64,000 nt of DNA from JACPFJ01 sp036504875 (GCA_036504875.1 DASXUK010000072.1:40203-104202), one strand, 5' to 3'. Positions 17,921 to 26,808 are shown, counted from the first letter of the stretch. The notes: a model not told the origin generated them from the sequence alone. A program made the numbers and translations.

Positions 17921-19063
17921 ATGACTCATTCCACGAAAATCGAACGAATTGCTGTTTTCAGCGTATCCGCAGGCTCCGGGCATGTCCGGGCCGCACAAGC
18001 GCTCCAGACAGCTGCTGCTTTGTGGTATTCCAATATAGAGGTGGTGCATGTCGATCTCATGGAACTGGTTCCCAAGCTGTTTCGCACCATCTATACTGAA
18101 ACCTATATTAAGATGATCGATCAGCATCCAGCCCTGTGGGGCTATATCTATGACCGGACTGACCGGGAAAAAATAGACTCATCTCTCTCACGCCTGCGAA
18201 GAACTATTGAAACGGTCAATACGCGCAAACTGAAAAATGTTTTGAATGACATTGCGCCTGATCATGTCATCTGCACACATTTTTTGCCTGCCCAACTGCT
18301 TTCGCGGCGGATCAGGAAAGGGAAATTCCAAAAACCGGTCTGGGTTCAGGTGACTGATTTTGATATGCATTCCCTTTGGATTCACAAGGGGATGAGCGGA
18401 TACTTTGCCGCTCACGATGAACTGGCTGGTCGCATGTCTGAGCGCGGTATTCCTGCCGAAAATATTCATATCACCGGGATACCGATCATGCCGGCTTTTT
18501 CAGAGAGTTTTTCACGAACTCAATGCTCTCTTGAACTTGGTTTGGATCCGGCACGAAAGACCCTGCTGCTGATGTCCGGGGGTGCCGGGCTTGGTGATAG
18601 CATCAAGCTCGCAGAGCGGTTGCTCAACATGGATGGAGAATTCCAGTTAGTAGCCATGGCGGGCACGAATGAAAAGCTGCTCAAAAAACTGAAGGTTCTG
18701 GCGGTGCGATTTCCTGGACGATTATTGCCGCTGGGGTTCATCGATAGCATAGAGCGGGTCATGGCTGCCAGCGATCTGGCCATCACCAAACCGGGCGGAT
18801 TGACCTCATCGGAATGCCTGGCCATGGGTCTGCCGATGATTATCGTATCGCCGATTCCCGGCCAGGAGGAGCGCAACGCCGATTTCCTGCTTGAACATGG
18901 TGTCGCCCTGAAGGCCTGTGATGCTAATGCATTGGCCTGGCGGGTGCACCTGTTGCTCAACGAACCGGAGCGCTTGGTAAGCATGCGTGAAAAAGCGCGC
19001 CTCCTGGGGCGGCCTGATTCGGCCCGTAAGGTTCTTGATTGTGTTCTTGGAGGGCGGTCGTGA
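17921..19063 (+). CDS. MGDG-synthase-like glycosyltransferase (GT28)
   Basis: 380 residues from ATG 17921, four bases after the GH3 stop; an in-frame ATG at 17891 would overlap that gene. FSVSAGSGHVRAAQAL is the N-terminal acceptor/lipid-binding motif of diacylglycerol glycosyltransferases (MGD and YpfP/UgtP type); VWVQVTDFDMHSLWIHKG, LLLMSGGAGLGDSIKL and TKPGGLTSSECLAMGLP form the UDP-sugar site of GT28 enzymes. Expected reaction: transfer of galactose or glucose from UDP-sugar to a lipid acceptor at the inner face of the membrane. Its place after a hydrolase and an acyl-adenylating enzyme supports a glycolipid pathway. Confidence 0.88.
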   Translation: MTHSTKIERIAVFSVSAGSGHVRAAQALQTAAALWYSNIEVVHVDLMELVPKLFRTIYTETYIKMIDQHPALWGYIYDRTDREKIDSSLSRLRRTIETVNTRKLKNVLNDIAPDHVICTHFLPAQLLSRRIRKGKFQKPVWVQVTDFDMHSLWIHKGMSGYFAAHDELAGRMSERGIPAENIHITGIPIMPAFSESFSRTQCSLELGLDPARKTLLLMSGGAGLGDSIKLAERLLNMDGEFQLVAMAGTNEKLLKKLKVLAVRFPGRLLPLGFIDSIERVMAASDLAITKPGGLTSSECLAMGLPMIIVSPIPGQEERNADFLLEHGVALKACDANALAWRVHLLLNEPERLVSMREKARLLGRPDSARKVLDCVLGGRS

Positions 19064-19070
19064 GAACACC

Positions 19071-19589
19071 ATGAAATCTGGCTTCACTAAACAGCTCATT
19101 CACATACTGTTACTGCTGTTCTGGGTGCTGTTATTGGGCATGTTCTTCGCTAAAACCGAAATCCAGATTGAGGGCGCAAACGGCTGGGCGGCTTCGTTAC
19201 CGACCTGGAGAATAGAAAAACACCTGCTTCTGGATATTTTCTGGGGCGGGCGGGCCATGACAGGCTACCACGCCTGGGTCTTCTCCTTCATGTTCCTGGC
19301 CTTCCACCTTCCTCATGTTGTACAGGGCCGTTTCTCATGGCGGATGGAAGCCCGTTGCATAGCAGCATTAATGATCTTCTGGATCGCCGAAGACTTTCTC
19401 TGGTTCGTCCTCAACCCGGCCTTTGGCCTGGCCCGTTTTTCACAAGACTGCATACCCTGGCATAAGCACTGGATGCTGGGGGTACCAACGGATTATCTGA
19501 CATACATGCTGCTGGGTGGGTTGTTACTGGCCTGGTCATTTCTGGGCAAACATCCCAAAAAAATGACCCATGGAATGATAGTCGCTTAG
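19071..19589 (+). CDS. small multi-pass membrane protein, function unknown
   Basis: 172 residues from ATG 19071, 7 bp after the GT28 gene; the same frame is open further upstream but only overlaps the GT28 gene. About four hydrophobic segments: residues 9-27 (HILLLLFWVLLLGMFF), 68-83, 91-112 (CIAALMIFWIAEDFLWFVL) and 136-155. Conserved-looking His/Trp-rich loops (WHKHWMLGVPTDYLTYMLLG) could hold a ligand. I do not recognise the family. Its position makes it a candidate membrane partner, acyltransferase or exporter for the putative lipid. Confidence 0.75.
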   Translation: MKSGFTKQLIHILLLLFWVLLLGMFFAKTEIQIEGANGWAASLPTWRIEKHLLLDIFWGGRAMTGYHAWVFSFMFLAFHLPHVVQGRFSWRMEARCIAALMIFWIAEDFLWFVLNPAFGLARFSQDCIPWHKHWMLGVPTDYLTYMLLGGLLLAWSFLGKHPKKMTHGMIVA

Positions 19590-19642
19590 TCATGTTATAG
19601 TAGTGTCAATGTTTTTTACAAACGATCAACCTGGAGGATACC

Positions 19643-20158
19643 ATGATTTTGTATGTTATGCGGCATGCTGAAGCAATAGAGGCAAGTGACACCCTGCAGG
19701 ATGAATGGCGCTATCTGACCGAAAAAGGGCGCTCACTGGCTGGAAAAATGAGCTCAGAGATAGCCAAAATGGGCCCCAAAACGCGGCTTACAATCACCAG
19801 TCCCCTGACCCGCGCTGTACAAACGGCCGAGATCGCAGCTGAAAAGGCCTGCCGCAAAAATGTCGTTGTAGCAAGTGAACTACTTTTGCCGGGAGTTGAT
19901 ATCAGTGCATTGGTTGACCATCTCAAGAGTTGTGGGGATGCCAAGCGCGTCATGCTGGTTGGCCACGAACCTCAGCTTGGTTTATTGGTTGCTTCTTTAC
20001 TTGATCGAAAGGATCGGACCATCACGCTGAAAAAGAGCTCCTGCGTGGCTTTGGAACTTGATCAAGACAAGGATGACGAACCGGCCGGTTTCCTCTGGTA
20101 TTTGACGCCAGGCAAGAAACGAGTCATGTCGTTCAAAAAAGCTTTTCCCCAAAACTAA
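19643..20158 (+). CDS. sixA: phosphohistidine phosphatase SixA
   Basis: A 171-residue histidine-phosphatase superfamily protein. VMRHAEA near the N-terminus is the RHG-type motif with the catalytic His; TSPLTRAVQTAEI and VGHEPQLGLLVASLL supply the other phosphate-pocket Arg and His residues. The short length and lack of other domains match SixA, which removes phosphate from histidine of HPt/phosphotransfer proteins. CTGGAGG precedes the ATG. The Ppx/GppA gene starts 15 bp downstream, so the two phosphate-related enzymes are likely co-expressed. Confidence 0.87.
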   Translation: MILYVMRHAEAIEASDTLQDEWRYLTEKGRSLAGKMSSEIAKMGPKTRLTITSPLTRAVQTAEIAAEKACRKNVVVASELLLPGVDISALVDHLKSCGDAKRVMLVGHEPQLGLLVASLLDRKDRTITLKKSSCVALELDQDKDDEPAGFLWYLTPGKKRVMSFKKAFPQN

Positions 20159-20173
20159 CTGCACTGAGGCCAC

Positions 20174-21703
20174 ATGCAAAAATCGCGTATCGCAGCCATC
20201 GATATTGGTACCAACTCCATTCGTTGTATCATCGCAGAAGCCTCCAAAGACGGCAAATTCAAGATTATGGATGATGAGAAGGCAACGGTGCGCCTGGGGG
20301 AGAAACTGGCCATAACCGGAGTGATCTCTGATGAGGCCTCAAGACGAGCAATTGAAGCTATCCGACATTTTCGAAAACTTCTGACCGGGTTGAATGTCCA
20401 GGAAATAGAAGCGGTTGCCACCAGCGCCGTTAGAACAGCAATCAACGGCAAAGAGCTGGTTGCGAAGCTTTCAGAAGAGCTGGGACACGAGATCAAGATC
20501 ATTTCCGGTGAAGGAGAAGCCGAACTGACGGCAGCCTCCGCCTTTTCGAATTTTGACATGTCCGGGAAACGCTATGCCATGGTCGATATAGGCGGAGGGA
20601 GTGTCGAAATCGTTACGGCGTGTGGGAATCATGTGGAAAAATTCTACTCGCTCGATCTGGGTGCGGTTGTCATGACTGACCGTTTTTTACTGAGCGACCC
20701 GATAGATGTGGATGAGTTGATAAAACTCCAGCGTCATATACGCGGAAAGCTCAAACGAGCCTTTACCGGCAAAATGGCTTCCGTTGATTCATTGATTGGG
20801 TCGGGAGGCACCATGACAGCGATCGGCTGCATGGCCTTGCAGATGCGCAATGACAACTACGTGTCCATACATGGTTACGAGGTACTCCGGTCCGAGGTTG
20901 TCCACATGCTGGCCATGCTGATCCGCAAAGATCTGAAAGGGCGCCGGACCATCCCGGGACTTAACCAGGACCGGGCCGACATCATTGTGGCCGGAGTGGT
21001 AGTGATTGAGGAACTGCTGCGTTTTTTCGACACTAATCGAATAATAATCAATGAGCGGGGAATCCGCGAGGGACTACTAATCAGGGCAATAAAACGACTC
21101 GGTTTTGCTGCCGAAAACAGTACCCAGCTTACCTGGAGAGAGACCGTTAAGGATTTTGCACGCTCCTGCCATGTGGACGAGCCCCATGCTATACACGTGG
21201 CCGGCATGGCCCTCTCGGTTTTTGATACACTGGCGCTTGCTTTCGGATTGAAGAAGCCGGAGAGAAGACTTCTTGAAGCGGCGGCCATTCTCCATGACAG
21301 TGGATATTTCATCAGCTACGGCAGTCATCACAAACACTCCTATCATCTTATACGCCACGCCGAACTGTTTAGCTTCACCCCGCGTGAACGGGAGCTTATA
21401 GCACAGATTGCGCGCTACCATCGCAAGTCGCTCCCCAAACGAAAACATGATGCCTTTCAGAGCTTGAAGGAAAAGGATCAGGTGATAGTGGCCCGCCTGG
21501 GCGGTATTCTGCGTCTGGCTGATGGGCTTGACCGCCGCAGAAGTGGTCTGATACAGGAGGTCTCTTGTAAATTTGAAGGCACAACAACAACTATCAACAT
21601 CACTGCCACTGAGGATGTTTCGGTTGAGATTTTTGGTGCCAATGCCAAGAAAGACCTGTTTGAAAAAGCCTTCGGCAGTACGGTTGTCTTTGCATCCCCA
21701 TGA
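20174..21703 (+). CDS. ppx: Ppx/GppA exopolyphosphatase with C-terminal HD-type domain
   Basis: A 509-residue member of the ASKHA fold. IAAIDIGTNSIRCIIAEA and MVDIGGGSVEIV are phosphate-binding loops; SLDLGAVVMTDRF and GSGGTMTAIGCM complete the N-terminal catalytic region (about 1-310). The C-terminal part has the HD-like sequence AAILHDSGYFISYGSHHKHS and YHRKSLPK, as in long Ppx proteins. It hydrolyses polyphosphate from the chain end and/or pppGpp to ppGpp; sequence alone does not separate these. It sits after sixA, and a pho/pst regulon lies elsewhere in the window, so a link to phosphate storage is plausible. Confidence 0.9.
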   Translation: MQKSRIAAIDIGTNSIRCIIAEASKDGKFKIMDDEKATVRLGEKLAITGVISDEASRRAIEAIRHFRKLLTGLNVQEIEAVATSAVRTAINGKELVAKLSEELGHEIKIISGEGEAELTAASAFSNFDMSGKRYAMVDIGGGSVEIVTACGNHVEKFYSLDLGAVVMTDRFLLSDPIDVDELIKLQRHIRGKLKRAFTGKMASVDSLIGSGGTMTAIGCMALQMRNDNYVSIHGYEVLRSEVVHMLAMLIRKDLKGRRTIPGLNQDRADIIVAGVVVIEELLRFFDTNRIIINERGIREGLLIRAIKRLGFAAENSTQLTWRETVKDFARSCHVDEPHAIHVAGMALSVFDTLALAFGLKKPERRLLEAAAILHDSGYFISYGSHHKHSYHLIRHAELFSFTPRERELIAQIARYHRKSLPKRKHDAFQSLKEKDQVIVARLGGILRLADGLDRRRSGLIQEVSCKFEGTTTTINITATEDVSVEIFGANAKKDLFEKAFGSTVVFASP

Positions 21704-21914
21704 CATTGATCCAACTGCCCCCCACCTCAGTCTGATCATCGAACCGTCACAATCAGTTTACTCACTTGTAACGCCGTCACACTTCAAATCAGTGTAAAGT
21801 TTTGTCTGCAATCGATGTCCAGTCTTTGTACTCCTTTTTGACTGGGCCCTGATAAACAGGATAAGTAAGTTAGCAAAGTCGTTTCCTGCCTGAAAAGCGC
21901 AGAAAGGCCCTGCC

Positions 21915-24584
21915 ATGTTTATAGAAACCAGTAGTGACTTGTGTTCGCCTGGGCATAAGCTTTCCCCGGTCAGGATTATGCTTTTGTATTCTTTTGTCGG
22001 GATCGGGTGGGTATTGTTTTCCGATACCGCGTCCGCCTGGTTTGTAGAGGATTTGAGCCAGTTCGAACGAGTTGGTATCTTTAAGGGGATACTGTTCGTT
22101 ATTGCGACTGCCGGTTTTTTGTATCTGTTGATTCGTCATAATGCTCAACAGCTCCGATCTTCGCATGAAACCTTTCACCTGGCCGAACAAGAGATAAAAA
22201 AACTTGCCTATTACGACCGGGAGACCGGCCTGCCCAACCACAACCTACTGCTGGACCGATTGAATCAGGTAATAGCGTTCAACAGCCGAAAGTCAAAGAA
22301 TACGGCCGTGTTCTATATAAGTCTTACCGGTTTCAAGGCTGTTGTTGACGCACGGGGGCATAGCGGCGGGAGCGAAGCGGTGCGCGGTATTGCCGATCGC
22401 CTGACATCGACGTTGCGTGAATATGATACCATTGCCCGTATCCATCGCGATGAATTCGTTATCGTACTGGGTGGAACGGTACTGGAGGGCGATGTCGCCC
22501 TGATCCTGAACAAGCTGAAGGCGGTTTTCTCTGCGCCGATCCAACTGGGAACAGATGAAGCTATAATTCCGGCCTGTTTCGGTGTTGCCTGTTTTCCGGC
22601 GGACGGCGTGACAAGTGAGTTGCTTCTTCAAAATGCCCATATTGCCATGAATCAGGCACGCCAAAATCGCGAGACGTTCCAGTATTACTCCGAAGCACTC
22701 AATCATAAGGCTGTCGAGCGTCACAGTATTGAAACCGGGTTATTGCGAGCCATAGATGATCGAGAATTTTTCCTCTGTTATCAACCCAAGATGGCCATCA
22801 ACGGAAAGGATATTATCGGCATGGAGGCCCTTGTGCGCTGGCAGCGACCAGGTCAAGGCATTATACCGCCTGACAAATTTATACCTGTGGCGGAAGAAAA
22901 TGGGCTGATCGTGCAGCTGGGGACATATGTGTTGCAGGAGGCCTGTCGACAGAACAAGGCTTGGCAGGATGCCGGATTGCCGAAACTCAAGGTCGCCGTC
23001 AATCTCTCCGCCCGCCAATTGCGTGACAACGCTTTTGTACCACTGGTCATGCAAACCCTTGAAGAAACCGGACTTGAGCCGCACTTTCTTGAGCTTGAGC
23101 TGACCGAAAGCGCACTCATGGACGATGCCAACGATACGGTCTGCAAGCTGCTTCGCCTGAAAGAACTGGGCATCAGTATCTCGGTAGATGACTTTGGCAC
23201 CGGTTACTCTTCGCTCTCATATCTTAAACATCTGCCGATCGACACGATCAAGGTTGATCGCTCTTTTGTTCGCGATATTATCAATGACCCAGACGATGCG
23301 GCAATCGTGGATGCCATTGTTGCCATGGCTCACTCACTTAAACTGAATGTCATTGCCGAAGGGGTTGAAACACGCGAGCAACTCGAATTTCTACGAGAGC
23401 GCAAATGCCAGCAGGCGCAGGGCTATTATTTTGCCCGGCCACTGGACCCCCAGCAGTTTGAAGCTTTTATTGCTCAAGGTCTGTCGGTCGGAGACATGTC
23501 GGTTTCCACACCCGATGTATATCCCGGCACTATTGGTGTGCTCTCCAATGTGGAAGTACCCCGGAACCCGGATTCCAGCCACAATTCTGTTACTGCAGTC
23601 AACGTAGAGTATATCGGCGACATTTCCACACTGGTATTAGCCGCTCACCCCGGTGATAATCTTGCAGCAGTTCTCAAACGATTTCAGGGCAATCCGGACC
23701 TATTGGTTCTGCCGGTGGTGGCTGAGGGCCGCGCTGTCGGCATTATCAATCGCTCGACCTTTCTTGAAGAACATATCATCGGATTGAACGGATTCGCCTT
23801 CCATATTAACCACTCCAAAAAGATGCGCGACCTGATGGGGCCGATCAAACTGCAATTCGAATCGAATGCCAGCATCAGAGACGCTGCCCAGGCCATTCAA
23901 TCACAGGACATGGACATCCGGGTGGATAATATCTGTGTTACCCGAGGCGGGATCTATCACGGAATTGTGGATGTCAACCGCTTCATCAGTGCCATTACCG
24001 ATATCAACCTGACGCTGGCCAGAGGCGCCAACCCGTTGACCGGGCTGCCGGGAAACGAGAGCATCCAGCGCGAGATAAATGAGCGGCTCCATGTGGAGAA
24101 AGGTTTCGACATCGCCTACATCGACATCGACAATTTCAAACCGTTCAACGATCATTACGGGTTTCAGCGGGGAGATGTGGTAATCAAGGCAATCGGAGAA
24201 ATCATCTCCGGCGCGACACATTCGTCGGGCACGGGGTCTTCATTCTTTTGCGGACATATCGGAGGGGACGATTTCATTATCATTACCGAGCCGCACCAGG
24301 CAGAGAACATCTCATCTCAGGTCATCAAGGCACTTGAAGAACATTTGCCGATGTTTCATGGGGAAAAGGATTTTTCCGCAGGTTGCTACAGCGCCGTGAA
24401 TCGCAAGGGGGAGCAGGAGACATTCGGGCTGCTTTCGATCTCTATCGGTATTGTCAATACCCGGTTGACGCCGGTCACCTCCTACGCCCAGCTGGCTTCG
24501 ATCTCCACCGAGGTCAAGAAGGCCGCTAAGAAACTGCCGGGGTCATCAGTGGTCATCAATCGCAGAATAAGTGAGGAACCGTGA
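21915..24584 (+). CDS. c-di-GMP signalling protein: TM-GGDEF(degenerate)-EAL-CBS-GGDEF
   Basis: An 889-residue protein. Two membrane helices (about residues 16-35 and 54-75) are followed by a diguanylate-cyclase-like domain whose signature is HRDEF instead of GGDEF, so it is probably inactive or GTP-binding. The EAL domain (about 275-525) has EALVRW, NLSARQ, ELTESAL, DDFGTGYSS, KVDRSF and EGVET, the full set expected for an active phosphodiesterase. A CBS pair (about 560-690) precedes a second GGDEF domain with GGDDF and DIDNFKPFNDHYG, which looks catalytically competent. Such proteins may switch between making and degrading c-di-GMP. A strong terminator follows. Confidence 0.9.
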   Translation: MFIETSSDLCSPGHKLSPVRIMLLYSFVGIGWVLFSDTASAWFVEDLSQFERVGIFKGILFVIATAGFLYLLIRHNAQQLRSSHETFHLAEQEIKKLAYYDRETGLPNHNLLLDRLNQVIAFNSRKSKNTAVFYISLTGFKAVVDARGHSGGSEAVRGIADRLTSTLREYDTIARIHRDEFVIVLGGTVLEGDVALILNKLKAVFSAPIQLGTDEAIIPACFGVACFPADGVTSELLLQNAHIAMNQARQNRETFQYYSEALNHKAVERHSIETGLLRAIDDREFFLCYQPKMAINGKDIIGMEALVRWQRPGQGIIPPDKFIPVAEENGLIVQLGTYVLQEACRQNKAWQDAGLPKLKVAVNLSARQLRDNAFVPLVMQTLEETGLEPHFLELELTESALMDDANDTVCKLLRLKELGISISVDDFGTGYSSLSYLKHLPIDTIKVDRSFVRDIINDPDDAAIVDAIVAMAHSLKLNVIAEGVETREQLEFLRERKCQQAQGYYFARPLDPQQFEAFIAQGLSVGDMSVSTPDVYPGTIGVLSNVEVPRNPDSSHNSVTAVNVEYIGDISTLVLAAHPGDNLAAVLKRFQGNPDLLVLPVVAEGRAVGIINRSTFLEEHIIGLNGFAFHINHSKKMRDLMGPIKLQFESNASIRDAAQAIQSQDMDIRVDNICVTRGGIYHGIVDVNRFISAITDINLTLARGANPLTGLPGNESIQREINERLHVEKGFDIAYIDIDNFKPFNDHYGFQRGDVVIKAIGEIISGATHSSGTGSSFFCGHIGGDDFIIITEPHQAENISSQVIKALEEHLPMFHGEKDFSAGCYSAVNRKGEQETFGLLSISIGIVNTRLTPVTSYAQLASISTEVKKAAKKLPGSSVVINRRISEEP

Positions 24585-24621
24585 AAGGTTAGATCAGGAT
24601 AGCTATTGAGGCAGAATTGGG

Positions 24622-24648
24622 AGAGCGGCGGCAATGCCGCTCTTTTTG
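24622..24648 (+). terminator. Rho-independent terminator
   Basis: Perfect 8-bp stem AGAGCGGC / GCCGCTCT, 6-nt loop (GGCAAT), then a T-run. It ends the GGDEF-EAL gene. Confidence 0.92.
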
Positions 24649-24987
24649 TTTGAGTGGCACTTGACGTCACTTTTGTTCTTTAACTTCATTATTGAGAAAA
24701 ATTCATATAGAATCAGCGACATTTCAAACACCGCCATGATTGAAAGTTATTGGCAGACTAAATGTTCCATTTGGGTAGATCACCGGTTCAAGCGCGCGCG
24801 TGAACGGTCAATAAGAGTTTGGTGCAGGATTCTTTCCTGACCCAGTTATTGGAAATAAAGTCAGAACGGATAAGATACAGAGGTAGATTCATCAAAGAAA
24901 ACGACTCAAAATCGGCTAGGCATCATTTTGCCTATTGACTGACAGGGACCTTATAAGAGTTGAACCAAGAGAAAAGGAGAGAAGAAT
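24649..24987. other. intergenic region without recognisable gene
   Basis: 339 bp between the terminator and the frameshifted gene. A ribosome site (AAAAGGAGAG) stands at its right end. I see no RNA gene, repeat or convincing ORF. Confidence 0.6.
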
Positions 24988-25588
24988 ATGACCGCTGGAA
25001 ACGAAAATCCATGGACTTCTCTCGAAGTGGTGAAATTAATATCTTCGTCATTGACTCCATTGGTTATTGCAGGAGTAGGAGTTTACATCCATCGACTGAC
25101 TAAGCGCTTTGAGCATCTTCAGTGGCGAAACCAGAAACTAGTCGAGAAGCGCCTGAACATCTACGACGACCTTGCCCCCCTTCTGAATGAAAATCTGTGT
25201 TACTTCACGTGTGTCGGATCATGGAAAGAAAAAACACCGTCTGAAGTAATAGCCTCCAAAAAGAATAATTGACCAAAAAATTCATCTCGCTGCCCCATTA
25301 TTCTCCCCCTGCTTCTTTTCTGCATGCATGAACTTCCAGAATCTTTGTTTTGAGACCTACACTGGATGGGGTGAGGATGCAAAGTTAAAAACACAATTCA
25401 ACAGAAGAAGAGATGCATTTGGGGCAAAGTGGGATCAGGCTTGGGATTTGGCTTTCTCAGACGAGGTTCATGATCCTCGCATCGTTCGACAAGCCTATCT
25501 TGAAATAATGAGATGTCTTTCTGAAGAAATCGGCATCTACAATGGCAAGCCAGCCGTGCCAGGAATGGTGCCCTACAACATCGACTAA
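24988..25588 (+). pseudogene. frameshifted gene for a small membrane-anchored protein of unknown function
   Basis: Frame 1 (24988-25272) encodes MTAGNENPWTSLEVVKLI, a hydrophobic helix (SLTPLVIAGVGVYIHRL) and LEHLQW-like sequence, then stops after SKKNN. Frame 2 continues the same kind of protein without a break (DQKIHLAAPLFSP, then LCFETYTGWGEDAKL and FSDEVHDP) to 25588. Removing one A from the AAAAA run near 25255-25262 joins the frames as ASKRIIDQKIH. It is therefore one gene of about 200 codons broken by a one-base insertion, either a real mutation or a sequencing error. N-terminal helix plus cytoplasmic domain; the function of this conserved hypothetical type is unknown. Confidence 0.75.
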
Positions 25589-25938
25589 CAACAATCTACC
25601 CAGAACGGCTGCCCGCCATGTTGGGAAGATTTATTATGGAGGGGAAATGAATTTTTACAGATTATGCAAAGATATTATTTTGCCCAGAGTCAAGAGAAGA
25701 GGGGTCAGAGACAATTGTGAGTTACCAAGCAAAAATTGAGGTTCCAACCAGGAAGTAAGACTCGCCCAAAAGACGGCGGGTCAACCCGTTCCACAGGGGG
25801 CCAGCTCTCAACAATAAACATTTTTAAAGATATAGTCGGTTGAAACCTGCCCCTCACTAAGTAGGAATCCGTGAGGCAAGACAGGGTGTTTATAGGACCC
25901 AGGAATGGAAGGCAATAACGGAACATGCTGACAGGAAC

Positions 25939-26007
25939 CGCCGTGTACGGAACCGTACGCACGGTGGTGTGGGAGGACGGTGGGGAAGACCCCGCTTTCT
26001 ACCCGAT
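25939..26007 (+). mobile_element. group II intron 3' end (domains V-VI), probable remnant
   Basis: CGCCGTGTACGG...CCGTACGCACGGTGG folds as the conserved domain V hairpin, followed by a GC-rich domain VI (GGACGGTGGGG / CCCCG) and an intron-type 3' end ACCCGAT at 26001-26007. The 42 bases 25939-25980 are identical to the reverse complement of 63888-63929. Unlike that copy, no reverse-transcriptase end stands upstream, so this is an ORF-less or truncated intron. The bases from about 25740 to 25938 may be earlier intron domains, but I cannot fix the 5' boundary. Confidence 0.75.
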
Positions 26008-26041
26008 TCGGCTAGTTAAAACGAAATGGACTTAGACTGGG

Positions 26042-26458
26042 TCAAGTCGTTAAGGTACGGGGACGATGGAGCATTATCGGCAGGTGAGGCAGAAACAGCG
26101 TAAAATCTTCATCTGTGGTAAATATGGGAATCTTGTGGCGTGCAGCTATGGCGCAAATGAGAAAGTCCGTATTAGATCCTTGAATTCCCTTTCCACGACA
26201 GAGATTTAAGAATTCTGCTGCGGACTCGTAATCGCTGGTTGTTATTTCAAGGTCGGGGAAAGCTCGCAGGTGTTTGCGCAGTTTCTGAAACTGGACTTGG
26301 TTCTTGATACCGGAAAGGAGTTCCTGGCGTACCGGACCGACCATCTGGCCCCGCACTTCTCTGATCAACTCGATTAATTCAGTTACCACCGGGCCATCAG
26401 CAGGTTGATTGCGCCGCAGCGCCAAGGACCATACGGATGTGTCAACAAGGACTCTCAT
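26042..26458 (-). CDS. vapC: PIN-domain toxin VapC
   Basis: A 138-residue PIN-domain ribonuclease. The acidic metal-binding residues are visible: Asp6 in LVDTSVW, Glu in VRQELLSG, Asp in SNTDFLICAIA and Asp in FTTDEDF. VapC toxins cleave specific RNAs (often tRNA or 23S rRNA) and are held inactive by VapB. The start overlaps the antitoxin stop by 4 bp, the usual vapBC layout with the antitoxin first. Composition and the neighbouring group II intron remnant mark this as accessory DNA. Confidence 0.9.
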   Translation of the reverse strand: MRVLVDTSVWSLALRRNQPADGPVVTELIELIREVRGQMVGPVRQELLSGIKNQVQFQKLRKHLRAFPDLEITTSDYESAAEFLNLCRGKGIQGSNTDFLICAIAARHKIPIFTTDEDFTLFLPHLPIMLHRPRTLTT

Positions 26459-26655
26459 CTCTTTTTGCGCTGGGCTTTGTAGTCATAGTCGGAATCATAC
26501 TCTACCTTATGAAACAGGTTAATAATTTCGGCTTGTTTACGGCGCTGAACATACTCAGCAAGCGCTTCATTAACAACCGCCTTTTTGGTTGCATGTTTGC
26601 CGACAATGCGGGCTTCTTCGAGCAGGTTATCGTCAATAGCCAAATTTGTTGCCAT
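26455..26655 (-). CDS. vapB: VapB-type antitoxin
   Basis: A 66-residue protein opening MATNLAIDDNLLEEARIVG, then KHATKKAVVNEALAEYVQRR, the ribbon-helix-helix pattern of VapB antitoxins. The C-terminal tail (EIINLFHKVEYDSDYDYKAQ) would be the segment that blocks VapC. The ribosome site AAGGAGG is strong. The gene precedes and overlaps vapC. A palindrome in the promoter (26678-26699) is the likely autoregulatory operator. Confidence 0.87.
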   Translation of the reverse strand: MATNLAIDDNLLEEARIVGKHATKKAVVNEALAEYVQRRKQAEIINLFHKVEYDSDYDYKAQRKKR

Positions 26656-26677
26656 GGGACACCTCCTTACACAATTG

Positions 26678-26704
26678 TTTACACTTTGAGCTGTGTAAAG
26701 TCAA
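26678..26704 (-). promoter_or_regulatory. vapBC promoter with palindromic operator
   Basis: On the minus strand TTGACT (26704-26699) is followed after 17 bases by TAAACA. The spacer and flanks hold a perfect 7-bp inverted repeat, TTTACAC-N8-GTGTAAA (26678-26699), placed so that bound VapB or VapBC would block polymerase. Confidence 0.6.
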
Positions 26705-26808
26705 GCAGAGGCTCCTCCACCCGTGTTTCCAAATTGCGCTTCATGGCATCGGCTGAAGAGATGAAATAGTAGATGGGAGAGTGTTCCGGAAACGGCCAAC
26801 GACACGAA

